The notes: generated by a model not told the origin, from the sequence alone. A DNA stretch of 64,000 nt from Carposina sasakii (GCA_014607495.2 CP053161.1:8627115-8691114), one strand, 5' to 3'; positions 11,516 to 22,490 are shown, counted from the first letter of the stretch. Numbers and translations are program-made.

Positions 11516-12119
11516 AGATATACCTATTTATATTTATGCCCTTTTTTTTAGCTATTTGACGGGGATAATTAGGTTTGTTTATTTGATTTTCCATTTTATT
11601 CACACTAATTGGAAAATATATAAAACTAGTGTCTATGCAAATTTTGATTGTTTGTATTTGCAGTGCTTGGTAAATTATTACTTTTTACCTTACTGAAGTT
11701 ATCCGCTTCAAAGCTCTCGTACATGCTTCTTCTCTATTCCTTACCTTAAGTTAGAAATCTATTTTATTCAGACTTCGATCTTTCACAAATTCGTCCGTGT
11801 AATAATTTATAAATTTACCCGTTTTCTGATAATTTTGTCAATTTCTTTCTTAGAGCTCCATTCCACTACATTCCCCAAGCTATATACCTAGTAGTACGGA
11901 CATTGCAAGTTTCAGTACGCCCAGATGTTTCGGCTACTAAAAATCTTACTACTTTAAATAGGCACTTTAATAGACTCCGATTTCCTATAAGGTCACTGTA
12001 GTTTAAAATAAATAATCGATTGCTGGCTAGATAATAGCAGTTATAATACGTTGCCTGCGTCTATTTCAGTCAATATATACTCACTCACATATGGACACGT
12101 TCACAACCAATTTTAAATT

Positions 12120-12240
12120 ACTTGAAAATGGCGGATCAGCATGGAATTAATGGGAAAACTTGTTTCTGCAAGTCTAGGGTACGTGAATAGATACATGTTG
12201 GACCCGATCTTATCAGAGTGGCCTACATTCGTGTTTCACA
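12120..12240 (+). repeat. Diverged repeat S, copy 2
   Basis: Second copy of the unit at 11395: GAAAATGGCGGATCAGC, AATTAATGGGAAAACTTG, AGGGTACGTGAATAG and CCGATCTTATCAGAGTGG. An 80-codon ATG frame (12141-12383) starts inside it. Because it overlaps a repeat and matches no known family, I do not call it a gene. Confidence 0.5.
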
Positions 12241-12383
12241 GAAAATGCTTAGTATCTATCTATCCATTTATACATAAAGGTTTGGTAGGTAATATAAAAA
12301 GGGAAAGAACATGTGTACACAAGTTTGTGAGATTGTTTAAGAGAATAAGTATTTTGTTTGTAACCAGATATCCTACTTCGTAG

Positions 12384-13011
12384 ATTTATTGTGCTGTAAC
12401 AATTTGCAAATTTTAATTTCAATCTCTCGTATTCTTATCGGATTTTTTAAAAATAAATATCTATCTTATATTGCCTATCTAAACTATTCCGTTTAATTAA
12501 CTTAGAAACAACTGATATAAGATTAGTTCATAAGATATAAGGTACGAGGATAGCAGTTTACTGAAGTAGGTATCTGTTCTATGTATCTAATCTCCAAGAA
12601 TTTTCTCAATCATAATTACTTACCTATCACTAAGAAGTGTAGAGGCAAAATGATGGATACTCGTAGTAATTCAATAATACACCCTGCAGAGTCATTTATT
12701 ATAGTCACTTTTGACCTTTATTTCTCGTTAGAGATATATCTGGAACTAGAATGAAATAAAATAATACAGATATCTATATATTCAAATAGATTTCTTGAAA
12801 ATAATTTCTTGGTGTGACTATATGAGATCTAAGTTTGATTGATTTTTGTAAAAAATTGTAGAGTAGCTTCATTTCTTTTAAGTGTAGGTGTTTATGAAAC
12901 AGTTATACCAGCGGTACATTATAAACCATAACGTCACACGATTTATGTAATAAGCACAAGAATATAGTGTCAGTATATCTGACAGACAAAGTAATATTAA
13001 TATTATTCCTC
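12384..13011. other. Intergenic, no gene seen
   Basis: AT-rich with no coding or repeat signal. Confidence 0.5.
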
Positions 13012-13112
13012 GATCGAATCGATAGAGGTTCGTAATCGGAATTTGCTCCAATAGAAAGTCTTTATTTTCGCGCGTTCATCAAATCACATGGTTGGTGGGA
13101 ATGTTAAAATTA
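13012..13112 (+). repeat. Diverged repeat R, copy 1
   Basis: Shares GAATCGATAGAGGTTCG-like text, TTTGCTCCAATAGAAAGT, ATTTTCGCGCGTTC, CAAATCACATGG and TTGGTGGGA with 15196-15312. Not recognised. Confidence 0.55.
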
Positions 13113-13516
13113 ATTAAAACAACGAACATGAAAGTTAAAAGAAAATTGGCTTATCAGTTATCACCCTGTTCTCAAAAAAGTTTAACATATTACTTATGTT
13201 TGTTCCAACATGGGTACATTACACTCACGTACCTAAACGTTTTCTAAAGCGAGATTATATTTTAATTAGAACGTAAATCTGTAACGAAATAACTTACTTA
13301 TCAGTTATTTATAGAGGTACGCGATCCAATTTTACGTTTGACGTTGTTACACAAATTATGTGGTTGGTAACCCCGAACTTCGGGAACCCGTGGGTAAGCT
13401 TGGAATGTTTTCGACTGTAATTATTGTGTGTAAACCGGCCAGTCCATGATATTGTATGTAAAGGGGAGTCAACGCTCAATATCCAATTGAAGCAAATGCG
13501 TATCACTTCTGTATGT

Positions 13517-13605
13517 CGATTTCAACCGACTGCGCGACGCAAAGAAGTGGTAATATGTTTAACAGCCTATGTATGTATGTTGGTATGTTCCTTTGAACCA
13601 CTATA
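13517..13605 (+). repeat. Fragment of a 'CCGACTTC'-type repeat
   Basis: The order TTTCAACCGACTGCGCGACGC, AAAGAAGTGG and GTATGTATGTTGGTATGTT with CTTTGAACC resembles the longer copy of this style at 33763-34200. From general experience such sequences are common in Lepidoptera. Assigned by pattern only. Confidence 0.4.
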
Positions 13606-13659
13606 CAGACAAAAAGTCCGGCAAGTGTCATCATTAAAGACATTACGTTAGTGAAAATC

Positions 13660-13688
13660 CAATATGGCGGCTACTGGACGCCATATTG
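13660..13688. promoter_or_regulatory. Inverted pair of GCCAT (Pho/YY1-like) motifs
   Basis: CAATATGGCG and CGCCATATTG form a perfect 10-bp inverted repeat around nine bases. Each arm contains the ATGGC/GCCAT core used by Pho/YY1-type zinc-finger proteins. The function is inferred from the motif only. Confidence 0.3.
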
Positions 13689-14341
13689 TAAAAATTATAA
13701 AAAGTAAAGTCAACAATCTAATCAAGTGGGGTATCGTTGAATAGGTATTTAAAAATCTAAGTGCTTATTTTCATCTTTTCAGTTTAATTTTTATTATTAC
13801 ATAGTTTGGTTCTTTTTTACGCAGTCGGGTTTTTTGATTTTTTAAATAATGTTTTTATTGTTTATGTTTCACTTAGTTTCATAATACTAGAGAATTTAGA
13901 CTGAGATTTTAGTTTAGAGTATTAGGCATTTGCTTCAAAAAGGTACTTATTACGAGTATTGGCTCCACATTTCCCTTTAAGCTTCTTGGTTTTATTCCAT
14001 CTCGTGTTGGTTCAGTTCTGTTTTTTCATAGAACTGAACTGTTATGTTGATTCCAAAAGTGCTGTGGATAGTGTTTTTATTGCGTTTAAAGTTTTATTGT
14101 TATTTAATGTTCCTGTAATAAATATGTTAATAATGTTATAAAAGACGCTTTTACACTATTTTATCTGTGGTTGTATTAGTTCTTGAAAATACTAATGGTT
14201 TTTATTGTTATTTATTACCTACCTTTTTACTATTACAATTACCTTTATAAGAAGATATTTTTTATAGTTTATGTCGTACTTGAATTTCTGTATTTTTTTT
14301 CTCTGGAGATGTCGACCTATTTGCGTTTAAACTAAATAATT
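13689..14341. other. Intergenic, no gene seen
   Basis: Very AT-rich. The 60-codon frame at 13959-14141 is hydrophobic and starts at a non-ATG codon, as expected by chance in T-rich DNA. Confidence 0.5.
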
Positions 14342-14594
14342 CTCTATTGAGGAATCGCCCGCCACCGGGCCCTATACCCTCCGCTGACCCTCGGATCTGC
14401 CTACTCATGATCATGAACACAAGACACTACAGTCGCAACGAGAAGCCAGATCCAAGCACCTAGCATGCAACCATAAATACATAGCTGCTAATCCGAAAAC
14501 CAATTAAAATTTTAATCGACATATGTTTCGCCAACACCCGTGGCATCATCAGGATTAGTTTTCGATGTTAGTTCTATCTACCGAACCAACTAAC
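14342..14594 (-). repeat. Family B hammerhead-bearing repeat, copy 3 (full length)
   Basis: A 253-bp full unit in antisense orientation, with ends identical to copy 2. It differs from copy 2 at scattered positions only, and the hammerhead core is unchanged. It stands alone, so the palindromic arrangement at 1.9 kb is not obligatory. Confidence 0.85.
14513..14557 (-). ncRNA. Hammerhead-ribozyme-like motif (copy 3)
   Basis: In minus-strand sense: stem I TAATC (plus 14557-14553), CTGATGA (14552-14546), the same GCCA/TGGC stem II, GAA, ACATATGT, the GTC triplet (14520-14518) and GATTA (14517-14513). Predicted cleavage falls between plus-strand positions 14518 and 14517. All core positions equal those of copy 2, including the extra U before stem II. 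Confidence 0.6.
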
Positions 14595-15195
14595 TCAAAT
14601 TAAATAATTCTGTTTAAACTAAAATATTTTTTCAAATAATATATCAGAAACAAAACTTCGTACTAGCGTCATTAAAACTGCCCTAAACTTTCACGTTAGG
14701 TTCACAAGTTATAAATTACTCGAGTAATGTTACCTACGTAACTGATTTTTATTGCACTTTCCACAAGCAACTTTCAACCCTAGGTCAATGTAACAAGAAT
14801 CATGAAACGGGCACTCGAGCATGCTAACGTATACTCCCAAGTTTAACTTCTGCCTCTAAACTTAGTACATTACTTTGTAAATTGGCACTTAACAGTACAT
14901 AAATATCAAAGGGAACTTACCCTGTGCTTTATTAGACGATGATGAAGTCGATGTGTAACGTGTGACGTAATAAAGTTAAATAAAATGACGGATGCTGGCC
15001 CTTTTTTGACGCCCTAATATTTATAAGCTTTTCTTCTATCTCTGTAATTTTCTGAACATATCCAGTTTTCATATGAGATCCACAGATCGATTTATTGTGT
15101 AGAGAATTTATTCAGGGAACTATTCTTAAAGGCTGTCTTGGTAAGGATATTCTACTTGATATTTATATTTTAGCAGGAGCCTTCCACAAAGTGAC
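14595..15195. other. Intergenic, no gene seen
   Basis: AT-rich, no recognised feature. Confidence 0.5.
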
Positions 15196-15312
15196 TTTAT
15201 TTCTCGACAGAATCAGTTCGCGACACCGACACGTTTGCTCCAATAGTAAACCGTCATTTTCGCGCGTTCGACAAGTCACAGGATGAACTCCAACCGCTAT
15301 TTGGTGGGATAG
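15196..15312 (+). repeat. Diverged repeat R, copy 2
   Basis: Partner of 13012-13112: CAGAATCAGTTCGCGACAC, TTTGCTCCAATAGTAAA, ATTTTCGCGCGTTCGAC, AAGTCACAGG and TTTGGTGGGAT. The 63-codon frame at 15095-15286 runs into it and is not a credible gene. Confidence 0.55.
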
Positions 15313-16550
15313 ATAGATGCAACAACGAATGTCGATACCAAGCGATGTTACATTATCTAAGTATCCAGCCCCAAGTATTGGCTATCTTTTTTGACATTCA
15401 CAATGACGAATTGAAACTTAATATATGGAAGAGGCATGTAGGTACCTATGTATTTGCTGCTAAATTTTCTTCAGGATTTCTATTTCATTAAGTTTCAATA
15501 AGTGATTATCATTGGGGACAAATAATAAGGATATCCAATACCGGGATAGGTTAGTCTAAAAAAAATATACCCTCTCCTACTGAGTCATACTGAATCATCG
15601 GTTTGTGATGAAACTTGGCATTTATATACTTAGTTTATTTATACATCAGAAGAATACAGGTATAGTTCACGCGGACAGTCTCTGATGAGTTTTCTAAGAA
15701 GTGATATTAGAAAAAATTGTGAAGTTTTCTATAGTACCTAATAATAACATAAAATTAATAGAAATACCACGAAGAAGGAGAAATACGAAAACAACTCTGT
15801 CTGATATAATAAAACGTCTAAAAGAATCTTCATGAGACTTACCTAAATGTCTAGGTAGAATGTGTAATAACTTTTTATCACATATTTCTGACATTTTGTT
15901 CCATTTCTGTAGTTTAGCCAGGCGAAATGGGTGAAAGATTTCAAAAGAATTGTTATACCAGAAACATAACTTACTAATATAAATCAGAGTATTCATTCAT
16001 TCTGTGATAGCAGAGCATTAGCTATTTTGCTTAGAAATTCGTTATTTAAAAGAATTATTTATGTTGTCTCTGTCGTTATAGGAAATCCATTGAAACATAT
16101 CTTCTGAATAAAACTAAAATATATTTTTAACATTTATTTCATTTGCAAATACTTACCCGATTATTTGAAATGTTTTCGTTAGGTGTATTGTATTACTTAA
16201 AATGGTAGGTATAATATGAATGATTCGTGTTTTCTTTTTACTTTTACTTTATGAAAATAAAAATAACAAATTATAATATTTATAGAGGCCTATTCTACCT
16301 ACCTGATTTATTTATTTGATAACTAAAAAGGTGAGTAAAAAATAAATAATTTAAACAAAAACAAATAAAATTTTGAAAATCTGTATTTAATGGCTTTCAG
16401 ATATAATTTCTTTGCATATTTACAATGTATGTACAAATGCGTTTTTATTTACAGTCTTTTAATAATAGTTTTAACATATAACATAAATGCTTATATACAT
16501 ATTAAGTTTTAAACTTTGGCATTATAAAATTAATTTAAGCGATGCAAAAA
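15313..16550. other. Intergenic / distal 3' flank of the Toll gene, no gene seen
   Basis: AT-rich. The minus-strand frame at 15694-15996 (100 codons) has no recognised domain. Part of 16.1-16.5 kb may be transcribed as Toll 3' UTR if the proximal poly(A) signal is not used. Confidence 0.4.
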
Positions 16551-16554
16551 GTAA

Positions 16555-16560
16555 TTTATT
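16555..16560 (-). terminator. Poly(A) signal candidate, distal
   Basis: AATAAA on the minus strand, about 285 bases after the Toll stop codon. One of several candidates in this AT-rich flank. Confidence 0.3.
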
Positions 16561-16774
16561 TATATGTACATATATCCTATCTATGATTTGTACAAAAATA
16601 TTGAAACGAACCATTTGACAATCACAAAATAAAATTACTATCGCAGAAATTAGGAATAAATCCGTAACAACATAGTTAAACAAGGGCTCTATCTAAATTA
16701 AATGCATTTTCGAGGCTCAATAACTTACACTAGACAATAAATATATGGAACAATCTTAAAAATAATTATCACTT

Positions 16775-16780
16775 TTTATT
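16775..16780 (-). terminator. Poly(A) signal candidate, proximal
   Basis: AATAAA on the minus strand, 63 bases downstream of the Toll stop codon. Usable position, but the motif is common by chance here. Confidence 0.35.
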
Positions 16781-16842
16781 GGACTAATACGCTTAAGCGT
16801 TGCAAGTAAGTCAGTGTCTGTTTACCTGCGTTGAAGCATGCG

Positions 16843-19800
16843 CTACGCCCAGAGTTGAGCGTGCGGCGGAAGGCGATGGGCGTGCGGGTCTCGGATGTGG
16901 ATGCCGGCCGGCACCGCCAGGCCGTCGCCCAGCAAGGGGGGGAGCTTGCCCGGCGGCGGCGGAGGGGGCGGCGCCGGCGCCCGACCGGCCCCCACCGGAG
17001 ACACCGAAGCGTAAATATTCACAGTGGAACGGTGATACTGACACTTCCTCAAGTCCGGCATCGCAAACCGTAACTTTTGCCAAAACTGTCTGTCACCCCA
17101 CTCTATACACGTGTTCGCTTTTAAACACAACCTCAACTCCGGGTCTATGTCCCTATTCGGTATTTCCCCTAGCAATATTATTATCAGTCTTCTTCGTCTC
17201 TCTTTCAGTACTTCATGGAGTGCCGTCTTGAATTCGAAACGACACCATTCGTTGTTTATGAAATTCTTTGATAGAACTATTATCGTCCTTTTGGATGATT
17301 CCACCGCCTCTATTATTGTATCGGCTACGTACGCCGAGGCATTAAAATCACGATAATGTAGGCAAAGGCGGAAACTAGGATCGGCGGATTCTAGGCCAGG
17401 CGCTAACATTTGAGCCACGAACGCCTCATCTTTCACGCTATAACTTATGTAGGCGTCAAATAAACGATCTTTGTCGGCCTCATCGTCGAATGCAGTGCTT
17501 TTATAACACATTCTCAGTCCACAGTGATAGTAAATCCAAACTCTGAGTTCTCGACGCCAGTAAAATGCACCGCATATTAGCACGGAGCTCACGGCAAACA
17601 CAAATAGAGAAACTAATAGTAGGGGAAGGTAGTCGTTAATTACTTGATTCTCTATTATCGATGAACTTCCACCTACGTGGCTTGTGCAAATAGTAGAATT
17701 AAAATCAGACATTAACGGTCCCACTGCATTGGTAATATTATCAAAAATGCAGGTTATTCTGTGAGCATCCTCTACTTTCCCAAGGTTATTTTTAAACCAA
17801 TTTCGGAATTTATGCATATACTGGCAATCGCATGACCAAGGATTGCGAGAGAGACTTATTGCTACCAAATATGGATTCATCGTAAATTGCCACACTGCAA
17901 ACCCGTAAACGTTATTCCCTTCCAAGCGCAGCACCTCTAAATGCCTCAACTCAATGAAGGTTCGATTATCGATATAATGTATTTTATTGTCTTGTAGATG
18001 CAACTCACGTAAACTTTCTAGGGGAGACAATTCGAAACCGAGTAACTCTTTTATATTGTTCTTTTCTAAATGCAACACTGTTAAGCGTTTTAGTCCACTA
18101 AATGTATTATTATACAAAGCGTCTATATTAGAATTATTTGCATAGAGAATTTTTAAATTCTTACGTCCAATAAAAGCATGACTTGATAAACCACCAAAAT
18201 TATTACCGTCCAAATATAGTTCAGTAGCGTCCATAGGTATGCTGTTAGGTATTTCGGCATACCCAGCAGCAGAACAGTCCACAATATTAGCTGACCACGG
18301 TTGGTCATGATAGCACGTACAGTTTGTAGGGCACGTCATTTCACAATCACACGCGTCAAAATCACAACAATGACACAACGTAAAACAATGAGTTTTATAT
18401 GTACACAAAAACTGAGATGATTCCGCTTCTATGAGGGGAATATAAGTCCTTTCACGATTATAGAGTAACTTGCAATAAATGCTTTCCAAGTCCATAACTC
18501 TTGGGTGTTGTCGCAAGTGATCCAGCTTGTTGATTCGTTGTAACCACTCCATGGTGCAGTCGCATTGAAATGGATTGCCGCCAATATAAAATTCGGGTAG
18601 AGGGCGCCCAGGGTCAACCGGAGTTAGCCGTAGCGCATTGAGATCCATACTAGTTATCTGATTTGCATACAGATCGACTCTCGTTAAATTGGTTTTTCCA
18701 ACAAAAGTTTGAGCCTCAACTTGCGTAATTTGATTATCGTTCAGGAAAAGCAATTCGACACTGCTCGGAATAGAGAATGTGGATATTTTCGTCATTTTGT
18801 TGAAACTCGCATCTAAGGTTTGTAATCGTAGCTCTTTATCCAACCGATAATTATTTCCTAATTCTTTGATGTTGTTGCTGTGAAGATCCAGCCATTGAAG
18901 TCCAGGGGGGATAACGGCGTAATCAAACCATTCTATTTGGTTATCTGACACGTTTAGCCACAACAAAGAGGGGATATTTACAAATAAACCCTGTATATCT
19001 GTCAGTTGGTTTGCATCTAATCTAATGGCCTGTAAATTCGTTAATGTTTCAAAAGCATTCATGTCAATACGCTTGAGTTTATTTCGTGCTAGATTTAAGA
19101 TTTGCAGTGATGGTAAGTCTGAGAAGATATCTTTGCTTATATTTTCTATTTTATTTCCAATTAGACGCAAACCATACACATTGTGCAGGCCGACAAAGCC
19201 AGATTCTTCCAATGACGTTATCAGATTTTCGCCAAGATCAAGAGTTCTCAGTAATCGCATATTTCTGAGCGCAATGGGCACTTTCTTTAAACGATTTCCA
19301 TTTAAATTCAAATCTTGTAGAGACGATGTATTTCTGAATGCTTCTGGATGGAGCTCTTCGAGGTGATTGTTATCCACTGATAGTAGCGATAGCACATATA
19401 GTCCATTTAAGGCATAAGCATCAATATGCGAGATCTTATTGTACGACAAGATTAGTGTGTGCAAGTTATTCATAGGTGCAAACGTATCGGCTGCAATGCT
19501 TTCTAACATATTGTGCTGGACATTCAATATTTGTAAAGTATATAAGTCTTTGAAAATTTTCGGGTCTAATTTAGTTAATCTATTATTAGAAAGATTAAGT
19601 AACACCATTCTTATTAGACCGGTAAAGGTATTCTCATTAATCCAAGTGCTTGTCAAGTGATTATGTGATAAATCTAAGGCTAGCAACTGATCCAGGTTAG
19701 CGAATAAACTTGGTGATAAAACACTAATAGAATTATTTTGTAAGTATATTTCCTTTATAACTGGTCTGCAATCTCTGAACAAGTCTTGAGGAAGAGCAAC

Positions 19801-20682
19801 AATTTTATTATTTGATAGGTCGATTATCTGTAGCTGTTTTAGACCGGATAGTGCTTTATCAGCTACCATTGATATTTCATTATCATGAATATGTAGCTCC
19901 TTAAGCCTTCGAAGTGCCATAAATCCATTTTCTGGCATAAGGACGAAATGGTTGTAAGACGCATCTAGTACTTCTATGTCTAAAGAACATGATGCATGTG
20001 AGAGAGATGACACAGACGGAGACGGTTCATCTTGCTCGCTTATAAGAGCCTGGTGCATAGCCCGTTCTCTAAATCCTAAATCACTGACATCCTGAAGTCG
20101 ATTTGAGGATACATTCAAGTAAACTAAATTAGTTAGCGGGCAAAATAAGTTCTCCGGAAACGACCAAATATTGTTGAAACTGAGGTCTAACTTTTCCAAC
20201 TGCCGAACTGCCGTAAAGCTTTCCGATGCTATCTCTAAACTCATCGCGGCCCACTCTGTGTTTTTCGTTCGAATCGTTAAATTTCGTAGATCTCTGAGTC
20301 CGGAGAGAACGCCGGGCGGCCATCTTCCAATTTTACAGTTATCCAAAACAAGTTCACGCAATTTAACCAAATGTGCGAAACTTTTATCGTTCAAAGAACT
20401 CTTGTACATCATTTCTTCATTGCACTCTATTCTTAAAGACGTCGTATGTTCTGAAGGAATGATACTGAAATTGGTAGTATCGAACTCACTGTTGATAGTT
20501 CGCAATTTACACGTTAGTGACACTTCGTGGGCATCATTCGGTCCTTTTAGCCACCACTGGCAATCATCAGGTGCTTCATATTTCAATGGCAAAGAGCTCT
20601 GATCGGCAACATTGAGTCCAATTGCAAACCAAAGTATAATTTGGCTAATGAGTGCGTTCGTAGTAAATTTAAATAGAGCCAT
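16843..20682 (-). CDS. Toll-6: Toll receptor, Toll-6-like (long insect Toll)
   Basis: Single-pass cell-surface receptor of 1279 residues, encoded in one uninterrupted exon as is usual for long insect Tolls. Seen in order: signal peptide (about 1-26); an LRR block (about 100-690); first LRR C-cap with Cys 707, 709, 737 and 760; a Cys-rich N-cap linker (766-803); a shorter LRR block (about 815-945); second C-cap (Cys 951, 953, 978, 999); a transmembrane helix (about 1018-1042); and a TIR domain (about 1073-1212) with FDAYISYS, box 2 [15 protein letters not shown] and the FW pair at 1200-1201. A proline-rich tail follows. The ATG has A at -3 and G at +4. In flies these receptors act in cell intercalation, axon and glial patterning and some immune signalling. 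The APDDC N-terminus, [12 protein letters not shown] and the [10 protein letters not shown] loop favour Toll-6 over Toll-7/18w; Toll-8 is the main alternative. Family certain, paralogue probable. Confidence 0.97.
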   Translation of the reverse strand: MALFKFTTNALISQIILWFAIGLNVADQSSLPLKYEAPDDCQWWLKGPNDAHEVSLTCKLRTINSEFDTTNFSIIPSEHTTSLRIECNEEMMYKSSLNDKSFAHLVKLRELVLDNCKIGRWPPGVLSGLRDLRNLTIRTKNTEWAAMSLEIASESFTAVRQLEKLDLSFNNIWSFPENLFCPLTNLVYLNVSSNRLQDVSDLGFRERAMHQALISEQDEPSPSVSSLSHASCSLDIEVLDASYNHFVLMPENGFMALRRLKELHIHDNEISMVADKALSGLKQLQIIDLSNNKIVALPQDLFRDCRPVIKEIYLQNNSISVLSPSLFANLDQLLALDLSHNHLTSTWINENTFTGLIRMVLLNLSNNRLTKLDPKIFKDLYTLQILNVQHNMLESIAADTFAPMNNLHTLILSYNKISHIDAYALNGLYVLSLLSVDNNHLEELHPEAFRNTSSLQDLNLNGNRLKKVPIALRNMRLLRTLDLGENLITSLEESGFVGLHNVYGLRLIGNKIENISKDIFSDLPSLQILNLARNKLKRIDMNAFETLTNLQAIRLDANQLTDIQGLFVNIPSLLWLNVSDNQIEWFDYAVIPPGLQWLDLHSNNIKELGNNYRLDKELRLQTLDASFNKMTKISTFSIPSSVELLFLNDNQITQVEAQTFVGKTNLTRVDLYANQITSMDLNALRLTPVDPGRPLPEFYIGGNPFQCDCTMEWLQRINKLDHLRQHPRVMDLESIYCKLLYNRERTYIPLIEAESSQFLCTYKTHCFTLCHCCDFDACDCEMTCPTNCTCYHDQPWSANIVDCSAAGYAEIPNSIPMDATELYLDGNNFGGLSSHAFIGRKNLKILYANNSNIDALYNNTFSGLKRLTVLHLEKNNIKELLGFELSPLESLRELHLQDNKIHYIDNRTFIELRHLEVLRLEGNNVYGFAVWQFTMNPYLVAISLSRNPWSCDCQYMHKFRNWFKNNLGKVEDAHRITCIFDNITNAVGPLMSDFNSTICTSHVGGSSSIIENQVINDYLPLLLVSLFVFAVSSVLICGAFYWRRELRVWIYYHCGLRMCYKSTAFDDEADKDRLFDAYISYSVKDEAFVAQMLAPGLESADPSFRLCLHYRDFNASAYVADTIIEAVESSKRTIIVLSKNFINNEWCRFEFKTALHEVLKERRRRLIIILLGEIPNRDIDPELRLCLKANTCIEWGDRQFWQKLRFAMPDLRKCQYHRSTVNIYASVSPVGAGRAPAPPPPPPPGKLPPLLGDGLAVPAGIHIRDPHAHRLPPHAQLWA

Positions 20683-21060
20683 TGTGGGGAAAACTAAATA
20701 TCAAGGAAGAATGAAAACAGGACACTGTAGGCTTTGTGTCATGTTTTTTTCGTAGGTGTTTGTGTTTCACGTCCCCTCTCCGGGTGTGAATTATCCATCA
20801 ATTTACGAACAATTCCGGTATCAATTTAACAAATAGTCCTTGTTGTTTGTGCACATGATGACACGAAACGATCCTGTGAGATATAGAGTCCTCGAAAATA
20901 ATTAGTTGTTTTCACAATGTTCACAGTTTTTAATTCACTTTTAAAGACTAACTCTGTCAAATATATTTCTGTTGAGGTTCTAAGTTATAATAACTCGTCA
21001 ACGTAACTTTGTTTATGTATAGCACGTAAGTGATAAGCGTATTTTCACTGAGACGGTCGT
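20683..21060 (-). promoter_or_regulatory. Toll leader and probable start region
   Basis: A pyrimidine-rich tract ending TTGATATTTAG lies on the minus strand just upstream (exon would begin at 20693). It is a good 3' splice site, so the 5' UTR may contain an intron ending 10 bases before the ATG. A minus-strand initiator TCAGT is at 21051-21047. No downstream promoter element of clear quality was seen. The exact start cannot be fixed from sequence. Confidence 0.4.
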
Positions 21061-21215
21061 GGGTTCGGAGCGTCGAGTGGCGCGACCGTGCCTCGACGCT
21101 GCTACTAGTCAACTAAATTTGAGTGGAAGCATTGCAGTAGAGTTGTGTATTCGTTCAGTAGAGGGGATTGCGGCGCGGGGCGAGATGAGCCGAGCAGTGG
21201 CGAATGTTCACGACG
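21061..21215. promoter_or_regulatory. GC/CpG-rich region upstream of Toll
   Basis: About 150 bp unusually rich in G+C and CpG (GAGCGTCGAGTGGCGCGACC and GCGGCGCGGGGCGAG), with a plus-strand TCAGT initiator at 21155-21159. It probably belongs to the Toll promoter and could start divergent transcription. Beyond it, the sequence returns to AT-rich. Confidence 0.45.
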
Positions 21216-21664
21216 CCTTATTACAATAAATTATTTTTTCTGAGCTTTAAGCGATCGACTATACGTATCTCAAACCGCAAAGTTTGAATGAGCAGGCATC
21301 AGCTGCTTGCGGGAGTTGAAGTAACTTTTAAATTAATCAAAATGTATTATTGCAATGGACTTATTTAATAAAAAATGTATACCTAAAACATGTGCACAAA
21401 TTTTTGGTGTCTATCAAAAATTAATGTATTATTAAAGGAAATTTTTTAAGATTTTACGCATAACTAATATTTATAAAGTGTAGGTATTGAGGATATTTAA
21501 GAATCCTTACAAGTTTGGACATATTTCACACGATAGCATAAAGCCTTATTAAGTTTAGTCGTATGTGCAAAAAAACCGTGCATGGGTTAATAAAATTCCT
21601 TGCGTTTATATTCCGAAATAATTAGCTTAAAATTATGAGAAAGAGATAAGATATAAAAACCTTT
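21216..21664. other. Upstream flank, no gene seen
   Basis: AT-rich with no recognised motif or repeat. Confidence 0.5.
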
Positions 21665-21879
21665 AAAAACGCCGATATACCTACATATAAAATAAAGTCA
21701 TGTGAGTTATACAATTTATGACTCGAGAACGCTTGAACAGATTTTTCGAATTTGTGTTTTAGGACTTACCTTAATTGTCGTCATAGGATTCAAAAGCACT
21801 CGCCTAGTTAATTTTTTATATATGGTAATAGTAGTTTTTTTTTGTTTAATCTGAGGGAAAAGCAACGGAAACCTGTGCA

Positions 21880-22400
21880 ATTTGGGTGCCTGTGGGTTTG
21901 TGGTGGATGATAATTCAATGGAAACGTCGGTAAAATCGTCAAAAACTTTTAAAAAAGCTTTAAATATCTCTTTTCAAGAGATCGGCCTCTCCGATCCAAT
22001 ACGGCATCACTGCTGCAAACTCCCCGATTTAATTCTGGGGCTTTTGGGTATTCTTTCTCGGTTCGGGCGGTTAAGCTCTGGAATGAATTACCCCACACGG
22101 TTAGATATTGTCGCACTGTTGGCACATTTAGGGAAAAGCTGAAGAATCACTACCTGTCCATTATTTGAATATGCTGTCATTTGTTTCTCTCCTTTTTTTC
22201 TTAATGTAGTTTTGTAGTTTCTTAGAATTTGTTTAATTGCACATGTTACTCTGTTGTTAACAATTTCTCTTCACTTGCTTGGCTTGCTGGAAGAGATCTC
22301 TGGTAGATATAAGCTTGCCATTGTACGTGCATCTCTTCTTTAATGTTGTATGCCATATTTCTTTTTGTGTATGTGCAATAAAGAATAAGAATAAGAAAAA
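21880..22400 (+). mobile_element. 5'-truncated non-LTR retrotransposon (LINE)
   Basis: Contains the last codons of a reverse-transcriptase ORF (see the pseudogene entry), a short 3' UTR and a tail of GAATAAGAATAAG after the AATAAA at 22379-22384. Only the 3' end was copied, the normal outcome of incomplete target-primed reverse transcription. The 5' boundary is uncertain. Confidence 0.65.
21990..22168 (+). pseudogene. LINE ORF2 C-terminal fragment
   Basis: In the frame with codon starts at 21998, the translation includes TPRFNSGAFGYSFSVRAVKL followed by WNELPHTV and a region ending at TGA 22166-22168. The pattern 'hydrophobic-SVRAVKLWNELP...F+EKLK.HYL' is the C-terminal signature of many non-LTR ORF2 proteins. 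No reverse-transcriptase core is present, so the element is dead. The longer ATG-initiated frame over the same DNA (21882-22142) is a shadow. Confidence 0.75.
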
Positions 22401-22490
22401 CGAAGGAAAAGTAAAGGAAACTATGTCGACGTTATCATTGTCTTTAGTAATTTATGATGTGGAACGAAGTTCGCCGGGCCAGCTAGCAAT

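Larger units (their letters stand above)
21665..22490 (-). repeat. Old dispersed repeat interrupted by a LINE
   Basis: The left part (21665-21850: ACTCGAGAACGCTTGAACAG, ATAGGATTCAAAAGCACTCG) and right part (about 22400-22490, ending GAACGAAGTTCGCCGGGCCAG) look like two halves of one element. Its GCTGACCCGGCGAAC-type end recurs in forward orientation at 55060. A 5'-truncated LINE lies between the halves. Boundaries are approximate. Confidence 0.5.

Noticed and set aside
12141..12383. 80-codon ATG frame
   Set aside because: Begins inside diverged repeat S and has no recognised domain, so repeat origin is more likely than a gene.
16800..17231. Plus-strand frame of 143 codons and other frames opposite the Toll tail
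   Set aside because: Antisense shadow of the GC-rich proline-coding end of the Toll gene.
20171..20602. Plus-strand frame of 143 codons
   Set aside because: Antisense to the N-terminal LRR region of Toll; no independent evidence.
21882..22142. 86-codon frame
   Set aside because: Overlaps the LINE in the wrong frame; the true ORF2 remnant is in the frame starting at 21998.
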